A stretch of DNA of 62,702 bases from Halalkalibacillus halophilus DSM 18494 (GCF_000423105.1 NZ_AUHI01000016.1:1-62702), one strand, 5' to 3'. Counted from the first letter of the stretch, positions 33,294 through 42,680 are shown. Notes: generated by a model from the sequence alone, not told the origin. Numbers and translations: made by a program.

Positions 33294-34473
33294 AATTTCA
33301 AAAGAAAAGCTTGATCAAGCAGTACAGTATATGAAAGCGCATGACATCGATACATGGCTCATCTTAACACGTGAGGGCACAGACCCATCTTGTCCATTGC
33401 TAATCAGTGTAAGGTCCGTTCATTTGGCTGCTGTCTTTATCCGTGCTGATGGAGCACATCAAGTTTTGACATCAGCTAGTGACTACGGCAGTTATGTGGA
33501 GACAGGATTATTTAATAAAGTTATTCAATACGAGTCAGATATGGAAGATGACTTTAGATCTTTGTTCGATTCTTTGGATATCGAACGACTGGCCTTAAAT
33601 TATTCAGAAACAGATCATTTATGCGATGGACTTACTGCCGGTTTGCTCGAGTGGCTTGAAGATGTAATTGGTGAAAAACGAATCATGAACCTTATGCTTA
33701 GTAGTGAACCTTTATTAAAACAAATTCGTAGCATAAAGTCACCGAAGGAAATTGGGTTGATTGAAGAAGCAGTCAGATTAACTGATGAGATCTATGAAAG
33801 GGTATTTGAACAAGTGATGCCAGGTATGACAGAGATTGAAATGGGAGAGATTTTTGTAAAAGAGATGAAGCAACGAGGTGTATCAAATGGACTTGGTAAC
33901 TCCTTTGATTCTCCAATGGTCTGCTGTGTAAGAAATGGTCTTGCTCACCGGCGTCCGGGTCACTTTGTTGTGGAACCAGGTGACATTGTCATTTTTGATT
34001 TCAGCTTAAAATATGTGAATTATGTTTCCGATATTGCTCGCACGATTTACTTTTTGAAACCAGGAGAAACGCAAGCTCCAGAGAGTATTCAACATGCTTT
34101 TGATACAGCATTTAAAGCTATTCACAAAACTATTGATTCTATGAAACCTGGTATGAAGGGTTATGAAGTGGATGCCGTTGGAAGACAGGTGATTGAAGAC
34201 GCAGGTTATCCAACGATTCGTCATTCAGTGGGACATCAAGTAGGGAGAGATACGCATGATGGTGGCACGATTTTAGGCCCAGTAAAAAAACCAAAGCGGC
34301 CACAAGTAGAAGGTGAGCTTCAAGTAGGAGAAGTTTATGCTATCGAGCCAACTCTCATACAAGATGACGGGCTTCCGTGTATGCTCGTCGAAGAAAATGT
34401 CGTGATGACAGAAGCGGGTACAAGATTATTAAGTCGCCCACAGCAAAAGCTTGTACTAATCAAACCGTCGTAA
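33274..34473 (+). CDS. M24-family Xaa-Pro peptidase-like protein
   Basis: A 399-residue protein with a creatinase N-terminal domain and a pita-bread domain with all five metal ligands: Asp and Asp (IFDFSLKYVNYVSDIART), His (SVGHQVGRDTHDGG), Glu (YAIEPTL) and Glu (LVEENVVM). The likely activity is on Xaa-Pro or Xaa-hydroxyproline dipeptides in the cytoplasm. The ATG at 33274 has GGAGGAGG upstream and lies inside the end of the M20 gene, so they are translationally coupled. It is a close paralogue of the protein at 35774. Confidence 0.9.
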   Translation: MQLGDPEISKEKLDQAVQYMKAHDIDTWLILTREGTDPSCPLLISVRSVHLAAVFIRADGAHQVLTSASDYGSYVETGLFNKVIQYESDMEDDFRSLFDSLDIERLALNYSETDHLCDGLTAGLLEWLEDVIGEKRIMNLMLSSEPLLKQIRSIKSPKEIGLIEEAVRLTDEIYERVFEQVMPGMTEIEMGEIFVKEMKQRGVSNGLGNSFDSPMVCCVRNGLAHRRPGHFVVEPGDIVIFDFSLKYVNYVSDIARTIYFLKPGETQAPESIQHAFDTAFKAIHKTIDSMKPGMKGYEVDAVGRQVIEDAGYPTIRHSVGHQVGRDTHDGGTILGPVKKPKRPQVEGELQVGEVYAIEPTLIQDDGLPCMLVEENVVMTEAGTRLLSRPQQKLVLIKPS

Positions 34474-34490
34474 AAGAGGTGATGTGCTAG

Positions 34491-35759
34491 ATGGAAGCAA
34501 AAGAGTTATTGATTCAACTCGTTCAAGCAAAAACTGTCAACGATGAACAGAATGAGTGGGTAGGTATTGATGTCCTTGGGAGATGGCTTACCGAGAGAGG
34601 GCTTCATTATGACATTTACGAAAGTCCTCACCATCGCCCTAACTTAGTTGCTAAAATAACAAAAACGACTCATGAATCATGTGAACCCCCCCTTATTTTA
34701 CTTTCACATATGGATGTAGTGGCAACTAATGATGAGGAATGGACTTACCCACCATTTCAAGGCATACAAGCAGAAGGAGCTATTTGGGGTCGAGGAACGC
34801 TCGACACCAAGCAGCTCACTGCTATGCATGCCGAAGCTTTTTATAAAGCTTCTAAACAATTGAATCGAACAAGAGATATATATTTCATCGTGACAGCGGA
34901 TGAAGAAAACGGCAGTAAAGAAGGAATGGAGTTTTTATCTAAAGCGATGAATCATATATTCACGGATGCATTAGTACTCAGTGAAGGTGGAGGATTTTTA
35001 CTGAATAATGATCTGACGAATGAAAGCTATATGCTATATGCCAATAGTGAAAAGGGTTCAGCAAACCTACGATTATCATTTGAACGGGAGGGTGGACACG
35101 CAGCTGCTCCTCCAAACGAGTTTGTCATTGTTGAATTAATTGAGACGATAAATTACTTAGCGAAACACTTAGAAGCTTCCGTGGAAAATCAGGACTTGTT
35201 TGGATATCAATCTTCATTGAATGCTTTCTTGGAATCAAGTCACCATACAAGCGAACACGAGCTGGCAAGCCGACTAAAAGAGTACATGAAAAATGTAACA
35301 ATGAAAATTCCACCGTTCAAAGTCGGTGGAAATAGTGTCAATGTGCTTCCCACTCAAGCAGAAATCACTTTAGAGTTGCGAGTGCTGCCTGAGATGACCG
35401 CTTCACAGTTAGAAGAAAGCATTAATTGCTTGTTAGATCGTAATAAGGTTTCGTGGGAAATAATATCGTTTCATCCTGGATATCAAAATCAACCGCGGGA
35501 TTCTATGGTTCCAATCTTTGAAGAAGTTGCAAAGGAGCTTGGATTTCATGGTGAATGGATTCCATTTACTGCTTTGGGACGAACGGATGGACGTTTTATT
35601 GCCAAAGAAGCGACTTGTATCTATGGAATTTCTCCTACTATGACTAGTTTCACAGAAGTGCTGAAAAGAGTACATCAAACGGATGAAAGAATTGAAATAG
35701 ATTCTTTTGAATTTGGGTCTATGTGGATGGACCGAGTAGTAGCTAGAGCTTGTGAATAA
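34491..35759 (+). CDS. M20-family peptidase/deacylase, second copy
   Basis: A 422-residue enzyme with LLSHMDVVAT (His, Asp), WGRGTLDTKQL (Asp), TADEENGSKEG (Glu pair) and SEGGGFLL. It shares the unusual DTKQ and SEGGGF/NEGGGF motifs with 31974-33293 and is clearly a paralogue. It is followed after 14 bases by another M24 gene, giving the third M20-M24 pair. Cytoplasmic. The exact substrate is unknown. Confidence 0.87.
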   Translation: MEAKELLIQLVQAKTVNDEQNEWVGIDVLGRWLTERGLHYDIYESPHHRPNLVAKITKTTHESCEPPLILLSHMDVVATNDEEWTYPPFQGIQAEGAIWGRGTLDTKQLTAMHAEAFYKASKQLNRTRDIYFIVTADEENGSKEGMEFLSKAMNHIFTDALVLSEGGGFLLNNDLTNESYMLYANSEKGSANLRLSFEREGGHAAAPPNEFVIVELIETINYLAKHLEASVENQDLFGYQSSLNAFLESSHHTSEHELASRLKEYMKNVTMKIPPFKVGGNSVNVLPTQAEITLELRVLPEMTASQLEESINCLLDRNKVSWEIISFHPGYQNQPRDSMVPIFEEVAKELGFHGEWIPFTALGRTDGRFIAKEATCIYGISPTMTSFTEVLKRVHQTDERIEIDSFEFGSMWMDRVVARACE

Positions 35760-35773
35760 AAGGGGTGGCTAAT

Positions 35774-36946
35774 ATGTATGAAACGCAAAAAGAAAAGATG
35801 GAGCAGGCCGTTCGATATTTAATTAAGGAAAATATAGATACTTGGTTAATTTATACGAGCGAAGGAAGTGATCCCTGTTTGCCTTTAGTAACAGGTGTAA
35901 AAACAGTTGGTCCAGGGGCATTTTTATTTAGAAAGTCTGGAGAAAAAATAGCAATTACGAGCTCGATAGATGCACAAGATGTGCGGGAATCAAAGCTATT
36001 TGATCAAGTACTTACCTATCAAAATGGTTTAGCAGAAGAACTGGTTCCCCTAATCGAAAAATGGAAACCACTAACCATAGCAGTTAATAAATCTAAAAAT
36101 GAACATCTCGCAGACGGACTGACAGCCGGTCGTTTCATGTGGTTAAAACGTACGTTAAGTGAGGTTTTTGAGGGAACTTATCTTGATGCAGAACCTTTTT
36201 TGAATAAGTTAAGAAGTATAAAAACGGAAGCGGAAATAGAAAAAATAAAGATAGCGATTGATATCACCCATGATATATATGAAAGCGTATTTAAAGAGAT
36301 TCAAGCTGGTATGACAGAAAAAGAAATGGGCCAGTTGTTTGTGGAAGCACTAGAAGAACGTTCACTTGTAAATGGAATCGATCGTACCTTGTCGATGCCG
36401 ATTGTTATGAAGGATAATATCGCACATCGCGGACCAAGTGATCGGGTAGTGGAGAAGGGAGAGCTTGTGATTTTTGATTTCAGTGTTGATTGTGACGGGT
36501 ATGTATCCGACATTGCACGGACTGTCTACTTCCTTAAAGACAATGAAACGCAAGCACCAGAACCTATTCAACAAACTTTTGACACGATTCATGAAGCAAT
36601 TACTCTAGCAGCTGAACGGATAAAACCTGGAATCAAAGGTTATGAAGTAGATCAAGCAGCACGAGAGCATCTATTGACTAATGGCTACCCAGAAATTGAG
36701 CATGCAACAGGGCACCAAATTGGGCAAGATGTGCATGATGGTGGGGCGTTGTTAGGGCCGAAATGGAAACGTTACGGAGAATCTCCTTATGAATTACTTG
36801 AAAAAGGCAATGTATTCACAATTGAGCCCACTGTATTTTTAAGAGAAAAAGGAATCCATTTTATTGTTGAAGAAAATGTCGTAATTACAAATGAAGGAAT
36901 TACTTACTTAAGTAAAAGACAAGATGAGCTTATTTTAATAGATTAA
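35774..36946 (+). CDS. M24-family Xaa-Pro peptidase-like protein, second copy
   Basis: A 390-residue paralogue of 33274-34473 with the same layout and ligands: IFDFSVDCDGYVSDIART, ATGHQIGQDVHDGG, FTIEPTV and IVEENVVI. The DTWLIYTSEGSDP segment near the start matches DTWLILTREGTDP of the first copy. The ATG at 35774 has AAAGGGG upstream; the GTG at 35765 overlaps that box. The pair of copies shows that an M20-M24 module was duplicated. Confidence 0.9.
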   Translation: MYETQKEKMEQAVRYLIKENIDTWLIYTSEGSDPCLPLVTGVKTVGPGAFLFRKSGEKIAITSSIDAQDVRESKLFDQVLTYQNGLAEELVPLIEKWKPLTIAVNKSKNEHLADGLTAGRFMWLKRTLSEVFEGTYLDAEPFLNKLRSIKTEAEIEKIKIAIDITHDIYESVFKEIQAGMTEKEMGQLFVEALEERSLVNGIDRTLSMPIVMKDNIAHRGPSDRVVEKGELVIFDFSVDCDGYVSDIARTVYFLKDNETQAPEPIQQTFDTIHEAITLAAERIKPGIKGYEVDQAAREHLLTNGYPEIEHATGHQIGQDVHDGGALLGPKWKRYGESPYELLEKGNVFTIEPTVFLREKGIHFIVEENVVITNEGITYLSKRQDELILID

Positions 36947-36962
36947 AGTTGGAGGTGCAGGA

Positions 36963-38102
36963 ATGACCAAATATGATGGAATTATAGTAGGTGCAGGTAT
37001 TGTAGGAGTTTCTATTGCTTACCATTTAAGCAAACTAGGCTATTCTAAACTGCTCCTCATAGATAAGGGCGGTGTAGCTTCAGGTATAACGGGTATTTGT
37101 CCAGGTGGTATTCGCCAGCAATGGGGTACAGAAATTAATTGTCGAATGGCAAAAGCAGCCGTTCAATTCTATGAAAACATTAATACCCATTTAGAGCCAG
37201 AGGAAACGATTGGTTACAGTAGTGTGGGGTATATGTACACTTTCCACTCCGAAGAGGCAATTGAAAACTATAAGAAAAATAAAGAACTCCAAAATAAACT
37301 TGGAATTCCAACCGAATTTTTAACTCCTGAACAAGCTGCTGAGATAGTACCCGGGATCGATCAAGAATCTTTTAAACTAGCATCTTATTGTAAGACAGAT
37401 GGGTTTGTGGATGATGCTTACCATGTCACACAAGGCTTTGCGGATGCAGCAAAAAGACGCGGTGCGACTGTCATAAATGATGAAGTAAAGAAGGTTTTAA
37501 TGGAAGGTCAAAGAGTAACTGGGGTTCAAACTAAAAAAAGGGGAGAGATTCATGCAGATTTTGTTGTAAATGCTGCTGGTCTTGGTTCCAAAGAATTAGC
37601 AGCAACGGCTGGTATAAATTTACCGATATCGTTTGAAACTCGTAGGATTTTATATACGAATAGAATCGAAAAAAGATTAATCGAACCATTACTTATTTCC
37701 TTTGAAAAGGGTTTTGCAGCCAAACAACTTTCTGACGGAGTATTGTATATGAGTTACTTAGGGGAAAGCGAAAAGAAATTGTCGTCCTTTGAGTTTAAAA
37801 TGAAAGCAGCAGAAGTGGGGATGGAAATCTTCCCTCCACTTGAACAAGTTGAATTCCGTACGCATACTGATGGAGTCTATGATAGTACCCCGGACCACCA
37901 AGCGATTCTAGGAGATGTAGATGGTGTGGAGGGATACTACCAAGCAGTCGGTATGAGTGGTCATGGATTCATGATGGCACCGATTATTGGAGAAACACTT
38001 GCTGATCTTATCGATGGAAAAGAACCTTCCATTGATATTCGTTCCTTGCATATGAATCGTTTTAAAGAAGATAAATTATTATTTGAACCAAGTGTTGTGT
38101 AA
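36963..38102 (+). CDS. DAO-family FAD oxidoreductase (sarcosine/D-amino acid oxidase-like)
   Basis: A 379-residue flavoprotein with the dinucleotide motif (IIVGAGIVGVSIAYHLSKLG), the DAO substrate region (TGICPGGIRQQWGTEINCR) and the C-terminal FAD segment (QAVGMSGHGFMMAPIIGETL), as in sarcosine oxidase beta, glycine oxidase and D-amino acid dehydrogenases. It oxidises an imino or amino acid released by the peptidases upstream (inference). It lies 16 bases after the M24 gene in the same operon and before the DUF3830 gene. Confidence 0.9.
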   Translation: MTKYDGIIVGAGIVGVSIAYHLSKLGYSKLLLIDKGGVASGITGICPGGIRQQWGTEINCRMAKAAVQFYENINTHLEPEETIGYSSVGYMYTFHSEEAIENYKKNKELQNKLGIPTEFLTPEQAAEIVPGIDQESFKLASYCKTDGFVDDAYHVTQGFADAAKRRGATVINDEVKKVLMEGQRVTGVQTKKRGEIHADFVVNAAGLGSKELAATAGINLPISFETRRILYTNRIEKRLIEPLLISFEKGFAAKQLSDGVLYMSYLGESEKKLSSFEFKMKAAEVGMEIFPPLEQVEFRTHTDGVYDSTPDHQAILGDVDGVEGYYQAVGMSGHGFMMAPIIGETLADLIDGKEPSIDIRSLHMNRFKEDKLLFEPSVV

Positions 38103-38141
38103 TTTGGTGGAATAAATGTAAAATGCTAAAGGAGAGGTAAA

Positions 38142-38621
38142 ATGAATTATTTCATTATTGAGTTTCCAGAATCAAACGAAAGTATACGATTCGATTTATT
38201 GACTGAAAAAGCACCTAAAACATGCGAGGCCTTTTGGGAAGTGATATCTGAACCGGTGGAAATGATGGTAAAGCATGCGATTTATACTGGGAAAGAAATT
38301 TCAGCACAACTACCACCAGATGGAAAGGCAAAAGATCTCTTGTATGATCCGAAACCTGAGAATTTAACTTGCTTTCCTCTACCTGGGGATATCCTGTTCA
38401 CTTTTATGCCTGAATACGGATTCGGAGGAGCTCCAGTCCCAATATTTGATATAGGAGTCTTTTATGGAAGAGATGCAAGAACCTTCTTTCCAATGGGCTG
38501 GTTGCCTGGTCATTTGATGGCACAGGTCCATTCTAAGCAGGAGCTTGACCGTTTACAAGAGGTAGGGCAAAGCATCCATGTAAACGGTCAACAACCCATG
38601 GTTATACGTAGAGGGGAATAA
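38142..38621 (+). CDS. DUF3830-family protein (cyclophilin-like fold)
   Basis: A 159-residue protein recognised by the DUF3830 pattern: FDLLTEKAPKTCEAFWEVI at the start, GKEISAQLP in the middle, then GDILFTFMPEYGFGGAP and FYGRDARTFFPMGWLPGHLM. The fold is cyclophilin-like. The catalytic role is not established; the family often occurs beside amidohydrolase, dipeptidase or racemase genes. It ends the catabolic operon and has an AAAGGAGAGG box. It may be an isomerase or hydrolase for the imported compound (inference). Confidence 0.8.
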   Translation: MNYFIIEFPESNESIRFDLLTEKAPKTCEAFWEVISEPVEMMVKHAIYTGKEISAQLPPDGKAKDLLYDPKPENLTCFPLPGDILFTFMPEYGFGGAPVPIFDIGVFYGRDARTFFPMGWLPGHLMAQVHSKQELDRLQEVGQSIHVNGQQPMVIRRGE

Positions 38622-38655
38622 AAAAGACTGGGAGCACATAAAGGATGCTCCCAGC
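38618..38655. terminator. bidirectional terminator between the catabolic operon and the Crp/Fnr gene
   Basis: CTGGGAGCA / TGCTCCCAG stem with a 9-base loop. On the minus strand it is followed by TTTTTTA, so it mainly ends the Crp/Fnr gene. Confidence 0.8.
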
Positions 38656-38666
38656 CTGATTTCATA

Positions 38667-39356
38667 TTAATAATAACTAAGATCGATGAGGGCATCTATA
38701 TCCGTGATTACATAATGCTTGCCCTCTTTTCTAATATAAGATTCGTTTAAAAGCCATTTAATATTATTGGCAATAGTCACTCGAGTGATTCCAAGTAAAT
38801 TAGCCATTTCCTGGTGTGTAAAAGATATCGTTAATTTAACTTCTTTTTCCTTTTGGGATTCACCATACTCTCGAGCGAGGTGGATAAAAGTTGCGCAAAC
38901 GCGAGTGAAAGCTTTCGCGTAGCTGAGCTCCATAGATTGCATGCAGAGAACCTGATATTTTTTAGTAATTAAATCTAACAAGCTGGTATATGTTTCAGGG
39001 TGCTTGTGTAAGTGGGTCATAAAGGTTTGACGCTCCACCTTTACTAAATCACACTTAGAAGAACTGATCGCATTGGTGGAGTACTTCATCTCATTATTTA
39101 AGCTACATTCACCTAGCAAACCATGTACTCCAACAATAGTAAGGGCCTTTTCTTCTCCATTTTGAGAAATCAAACTAAGGCGGATTCGACCTTTTTTTAC
39201 GATATAAATGAAGTCTCCAGGGTCGTTTTGATTAAAGATTGTCTCATTTTTAGGAAAGCTGATTGGTGTTCCTAATTCGTAAAGCGATTTCCAATCATAG
39301 TTCAGGTTTTCTAACCAAGGATTTATGAAGCTAAAATCAGTCTCTAAGTGGCTCAT
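38667..39356 (-). CDS. Crp/Fnr-family transcriptional regulator
   Basis: A 229-residue protein with an N-terminal cyclic-nucleotide-type sensor domain (about 30-140; FNQNDPGDFIYIVKKGRIRL) and a C-terminal winged helix (FTHQEMANLLGITRVTIANN). No Fnr-type Cys cluster at the N-terminus, so it is not a classical oxygen sensor. It is divergent from the class V enzyme gene with only 41 bases between the starts, so it probably regulates that gene and perhaps the neighbouring catabolic operon. Confidence 0.9.
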   Translation of the reverse strand: MSHLETDFSFINPWLENLNYDWKSLYELGTPISFPKNETIFNQNDPGDFIYIVKKGRIRLSLISQNGEEKALTIVGVHGLLGECSLNNEMKYSTNAISSSKCDLVKVERQTFMTHLHKHPETYTSLLDLITKKYQVLCMQSMELSYAKAFTRVCATFIHLAREYGESQKEKEVKLTISFTHQEMANLLGITRVTIANNIKWLLNESYIRKEGKHYVITDIDALIDLSYY

Positions 39357-39397
39357 ATTTATTCACTCCATACGAAAGTTATGAAAGGAAGATTAAC

Positions 39398-40531
39398 ATG
39401 AATACAATAAAATTACCAGTTGAAAGAAGCAACTTCCCTACGTTAAATAATAAAATTATGTTATCTAGCTGTTCTCAAAGTGCTCCACCTCAATCTGTCA
39501 TTGATGCGATGGATTCCTATAAGTATAGTCTAATCGATGAGGGAATGGAATGGGGGAACTGGGTTGAGCGAGTGGAAGGGGCTCGTAATAAATTTGCTGA
39601 GCTTATACATTGTGAACCGGAAGAAGTTGCTATTTTATCTTCCGTATCAGACGCGTATTCCTCAGTAGTTAATTCTCTTAATTTTAACGAAGAAGATGAG
39701 ATCTGTGTAACAGAAATTGATTTTCCTTGTATCGGTCAAATATCTTTATCCAACAAGCTAAGACATGATGTCCCTGTAACATTTATTCCACACACAAATC
39801 ATGTCATCAATAGAGAAGATTATGAATCTAAAATAACTGATCATACCAAGTTAACGTGTGTCCCTCATATTAGTTATTATAACGGATTTAAACAGGACCT
39901 TAAAATGATTTCTGATATCGCAAAGCAACATGATTCTTTACTTTTTGTCGATGCTTATCAATCTGCAGGATCCGTCCCTATTAATGTTAAAGAAATGGGG
40001 ATTGATATTTTAACTGCAGGGTTACAGAAGTATTTAATGGGAATTCCGGGCATTACATTTCTATATATTAATAAAGAGATTTCAGAACAACTAGTTCCTG
40101 CAACTACAGGCTGGTTTGGCCAATCGAATCCATTTGCTTTTGATTTAAAGTCTACTGGTTTTGCTGAATCTACGCAACGATTTAACACCGGCACACCTCC
40201 TATTGCAAATGCGTATGCTGCAGAAGCGGCTCTTGATTATATCTTAGATGTTGGAGTAGAGAATATAGAAAAATATCTTCAAGAGTTGTCTAAGTTTACT
40301 ATTGATTATGCAGAGTCATTAGGAATGGAGGTTGCTAGTCCAAAAGATTCAAATCAGAAAGGTTCTACTACAGCTATTTACGTGGAGAATGCAGATGAAA
40401 TAGAGACAGCTCTGAAAAAGGAAGGATACGTTGTTTCAGCAAGAAGAGATGTGATTCGTATTGCTCCCCATGTTTATAATACGAAAGAAGATATTGAGCA
40501 AGCATTAGATCGATTAAAGGAACTTTTGTAG
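39398..40531 (+). CDS. class V aminotransferase-fold PLP enzyme
   Basis: A 377-residue PLP enzyme of the class V group (cysteine desulfurase/isopenicillin N epimerase-like). The PLP Asp and base-stacking part is LLFVDAYQSAGSVPI, and the Schiff-base Lys is in ILTAGLQKYLMGIPG. There is no conserved catalytic Cys loop as in NifS, so an aminotransferase, lyase or epimerase role is more likely. The gene is divergent from a Crp/Fnr regulator and may belong to the amino-acid pathway encoded next door (inference). Confidence 0.85.
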   Translation: MNTIKLPVERSNFPTLNNKIMLSSCSQSAPPQSVIDAMDSYKYSLIDEGMEWGNWVERVEGARNKFAELIHCEPEEVAILSSVSDAYSSVVNSLNFNEEDEICVTEIDFPCIGQISLSNKLRHDVPVTFIPHTNHVINREDYESKITDHTKLTCVPHISYYNGFKQDLKMISDIAKQHDSLLFVDAYQSAGSVPINVKEMGIDILTAGLQKYLMGIPGITFLYINKEISEQLVPATTGWFGQSNPFAFDLKSTGFAESTQRFNTGTPPIANAYAAEAALDYILDVGVENIEKYLQELSKFTIDYAESLGMEVASPKDSNQKGSTTAIYVENADEIETALKKEGYVVSARRDVIRIAPHVYNTKEDIEQALDRLKELL

Positions 40532-40546
40532 TATTTGTATTAACAC

Positions 40547-40579
40547 AACAAAGCAGGAGGAGAGCCTTCCTGCTTTGTT
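40547..40579. terminator. bidirectional terminator between the class V enzyme and the copper ATPase
   Basis: A 12-bp perfect stem (AACAAAGCAGGA / TCCTGCTTTGTT) with a 9-base loop between convergent genes. The T-runs on either side are weak. Confidence 0.6.
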
Positions 40580-40613
40580 AATTGTTGTACTTAGAAAAAA
40601 TTTTCTAACAGGA

Positions 40614-42647
40614 TTAATCTGGTTTAAACTTATATAGCAACTGAGCATTAACAGCTACTATAATCGTACTTAGGCTCATCAATATAGCGCCGACTGCAGG
40701 GCTGAGAATGATGCCCCATGGTGCCAAAACCCCTGCTGCTAAAGGAATAGCAAAGATATTATACCCTGTAGCCCAGATTAGGTTTTGTACCAATTTATTA
40801 TAGGTACGTTTAGATAAGCTAAAAATCGAAAGTATATCTTTTGGATCACTATCTACAAGTACAATATCCGCACTATCCATAGCAATGTCAGTTCCTGCTC
40901 CGACTGCTATACCGACGTCTGCTGTAGAAAGGGCTGGTGCATCATTGATTCCATCTCCAGTCATAGCCACTATCATGCCATGACTTTGAATTTCCTTCAC
41001 TTTTTCTGCTTTCTGGTCTGGTAAAACTTCTGCATAGACCTCGTCGATTCCAATTTGTTCAGCTACATAATGGGCCACTTTTTCATTGTCACCTGTTAAC
41101 ATAATTGCTTTGATGTTCTTATCATGCAAACGTTCAATTGCAAGGTGTGAGCTATCTTTGATTTGGTCTGCTAGAGCAATTGCCCCCACTAATTCTTCAT
41201 CAACCAGTAAGAATACGACAGTTTTACCTTGAGCGGACCACTCTTCGTAGTGCTGTTCATCGAATTGAATAGCTTTGTCACGGATGAATCCTGGGCTTAC
41301 GACCTTAACATTTTTTCCGTTAATGTCACCTTCGATTCCAACCCCGGTGATGGAATTAAAGTTAGTTAGTTCTAGTAGCTCAAGTTGTCGATCTGAAGCT
41401 TCCTTTACTATACCTGTTGCAATAGGGTGTTCGGACTCTCTTTCAATTGTCGCAGCATACCTTAGTACGTCATCTTCTGATGTACTTGAAAAAGTCTGCA
41501 AGTCAGTGACTCCGAATTCACCTTTTGTTAACGTTCCAGTCTTATCGAAAATTACAGCATTAATATTTCTTGCATTTTCAAATTGGGTACGATTTCGAAT
41601 TAATAAGCCATGTCTAGCAGAGAGAGCGGTAGATACTGATATAACTAACGGTGCTGCTAGTCCTAATGCGTGTGGACATGTGATGACCATTACAGTAACT
41701 GTTCTTTGAATTGCCATATCAGCTGTAGCACCTAGAATTATCCATACGACGAATGTGGTTAAACCTGCTATTAGAGCAATATAGAACAGCCATTTTGCTG
41801 CTCGATTAGTGAAGTCTTGTGTTCGAGATTTTGTTTTTTGAGAATTTTTTACCATTTCAATTACTTGTGATAGATAAGAGTCTTGCATCATCTTCTCGAC
41901 TTCTATGGTTAGAGAGCCTTCTTTGTTTATCGCTCCTCCAATCACTTCATCGCCTTCACTTTTTGTCACTGGTGCGGACTCCCCGGTCAACATGGATTCA
42001 TCTACCTGGGATTTTCCTTTAATTATCTTGCCATCTAAAGGCATTTTTTCACCTGGTTTTACTAAAACATAATCGCCTTGTTGTAGCTGATCAATTTCCA
42101 CTTCTTCGGTATCTCCATTTTCCAACATCCGGTATGCAGTATTAGGCATAAGTTCTGCAAGGGATTCCAACGCTTTGGAGGCATTATTAACCGACCTCAT
42201 CTCAATCCAGTGGCCAAGCAACATAATTAATACTAGGGTAGCAAGCTCCCAGAAGAGTTCATCTCCATCGAAGCCTAGTACGACAGCGATACTGTAAAAG
42301 AATGCAATAGAAGTGGCCATTGCTATTAACGTCATCATTCCAGGCTCTCTTTGACGCCATTCGTCGTAAGCACCACGAAGAAAAGGCCATCCACCATAAA
42401 GGTAAACAAATGTTGCTAGTGCCGCGAGAATATAAATGTCACCTGAGAATCTCCAATCCACACCCAAGAAGTGTTGAATCATAGGGGATAGGAGCAAAAT
42501 TGGGACAGTAATAACTAATGTTAGGAAAAATTTATTTCGAAATTCTTTAACCATATCTCCATGGTGGTCATGCCCATGTTGACTATGGTCGTGGTTAGAC
42601 GAATTATTCTGGTGTTTTTCATGAGAAGAATGATGATTATGGTTCAT
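40614..42647 (-). CDS. copB: CopB-type (P1B-3) copper-transporting ATPase
   Basis: A 677-residue P-type ATPase with a His-rich N-terminus in place of metal-binding HMA domains (HDHSQHGHDHHGD). The membrane metal motif is CPH (TCPHALGLAAP), which marks the P1B-3 CopB group that exports Cu and Ag. Other motifs: MLTGES, phosphorylation site DKTGTLTKG, the ATP-site SEHPIATG and the hinge TGDGINDAPAL. Eight helices. A CsoR-like operator lies 34 bases upstream of the start. Single gene, with a GAGGGG box. Confidence 0.93.
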   Translation of the reverse strand: MNHNHHSSHEKHQNNSSNHDHSQHGHDHHGDMVKEFRNKFFLTLVITVPILLLSPMIQHFLGVDWRFSGDIYILAALATFVYLYGGWPFLRGAYDEWRQREPGMMTLIAMATSIAFFYSIAVVLGFDGDELFWELATLVLIMLLGHWIEMRSVNNASKALESLAELMPNTAYRMLENGDTEEVEIDQLQQGDYVLVKPGEKMPLDGKIIKGKSQVDESMLTGESAPVTKSEGDEVIGGAINKEGSLTIEVEKMMQDSYLSQVIEMVKNSQKTKSRTQDFTNRAAKWLFYIALIAGLTTFVVWIILGATADMAIQRTVTVMVITCPHALGLAAPLVISVSTALSARHGLLIRNRTQFENARNINAVIFDKTGTLTKGEFGVTDLQTFSSTSEDDVLRYAATIERESEHPIATGIVKEASDRQLELLELTNFNSITGVGIEGDINGKNVKVVSPGFIRDKAIQFDEQHYEEWSAQGKTVVFLLVDEELVGAIALADQIKDSSHLAIERLHDKNIKAIMLTGDNEKVAHYVAEQIGIDEVYAEVLPDQKAEKVKEIQSHGMIVAMTGDGINDAPALSTADVGIAVGAGTDIAMDSADIVLVDSDPKDILSIFSLSKRTYNKLVQNLIWATGYNIFAIPLAAGVLAPWGIILSPAVGAILMSLSTIIVAVNAQLLYKFKPD

Positions 42648-42680
42648 AAATACACCCCTCTTTAAGAAATTTCATTCTAT

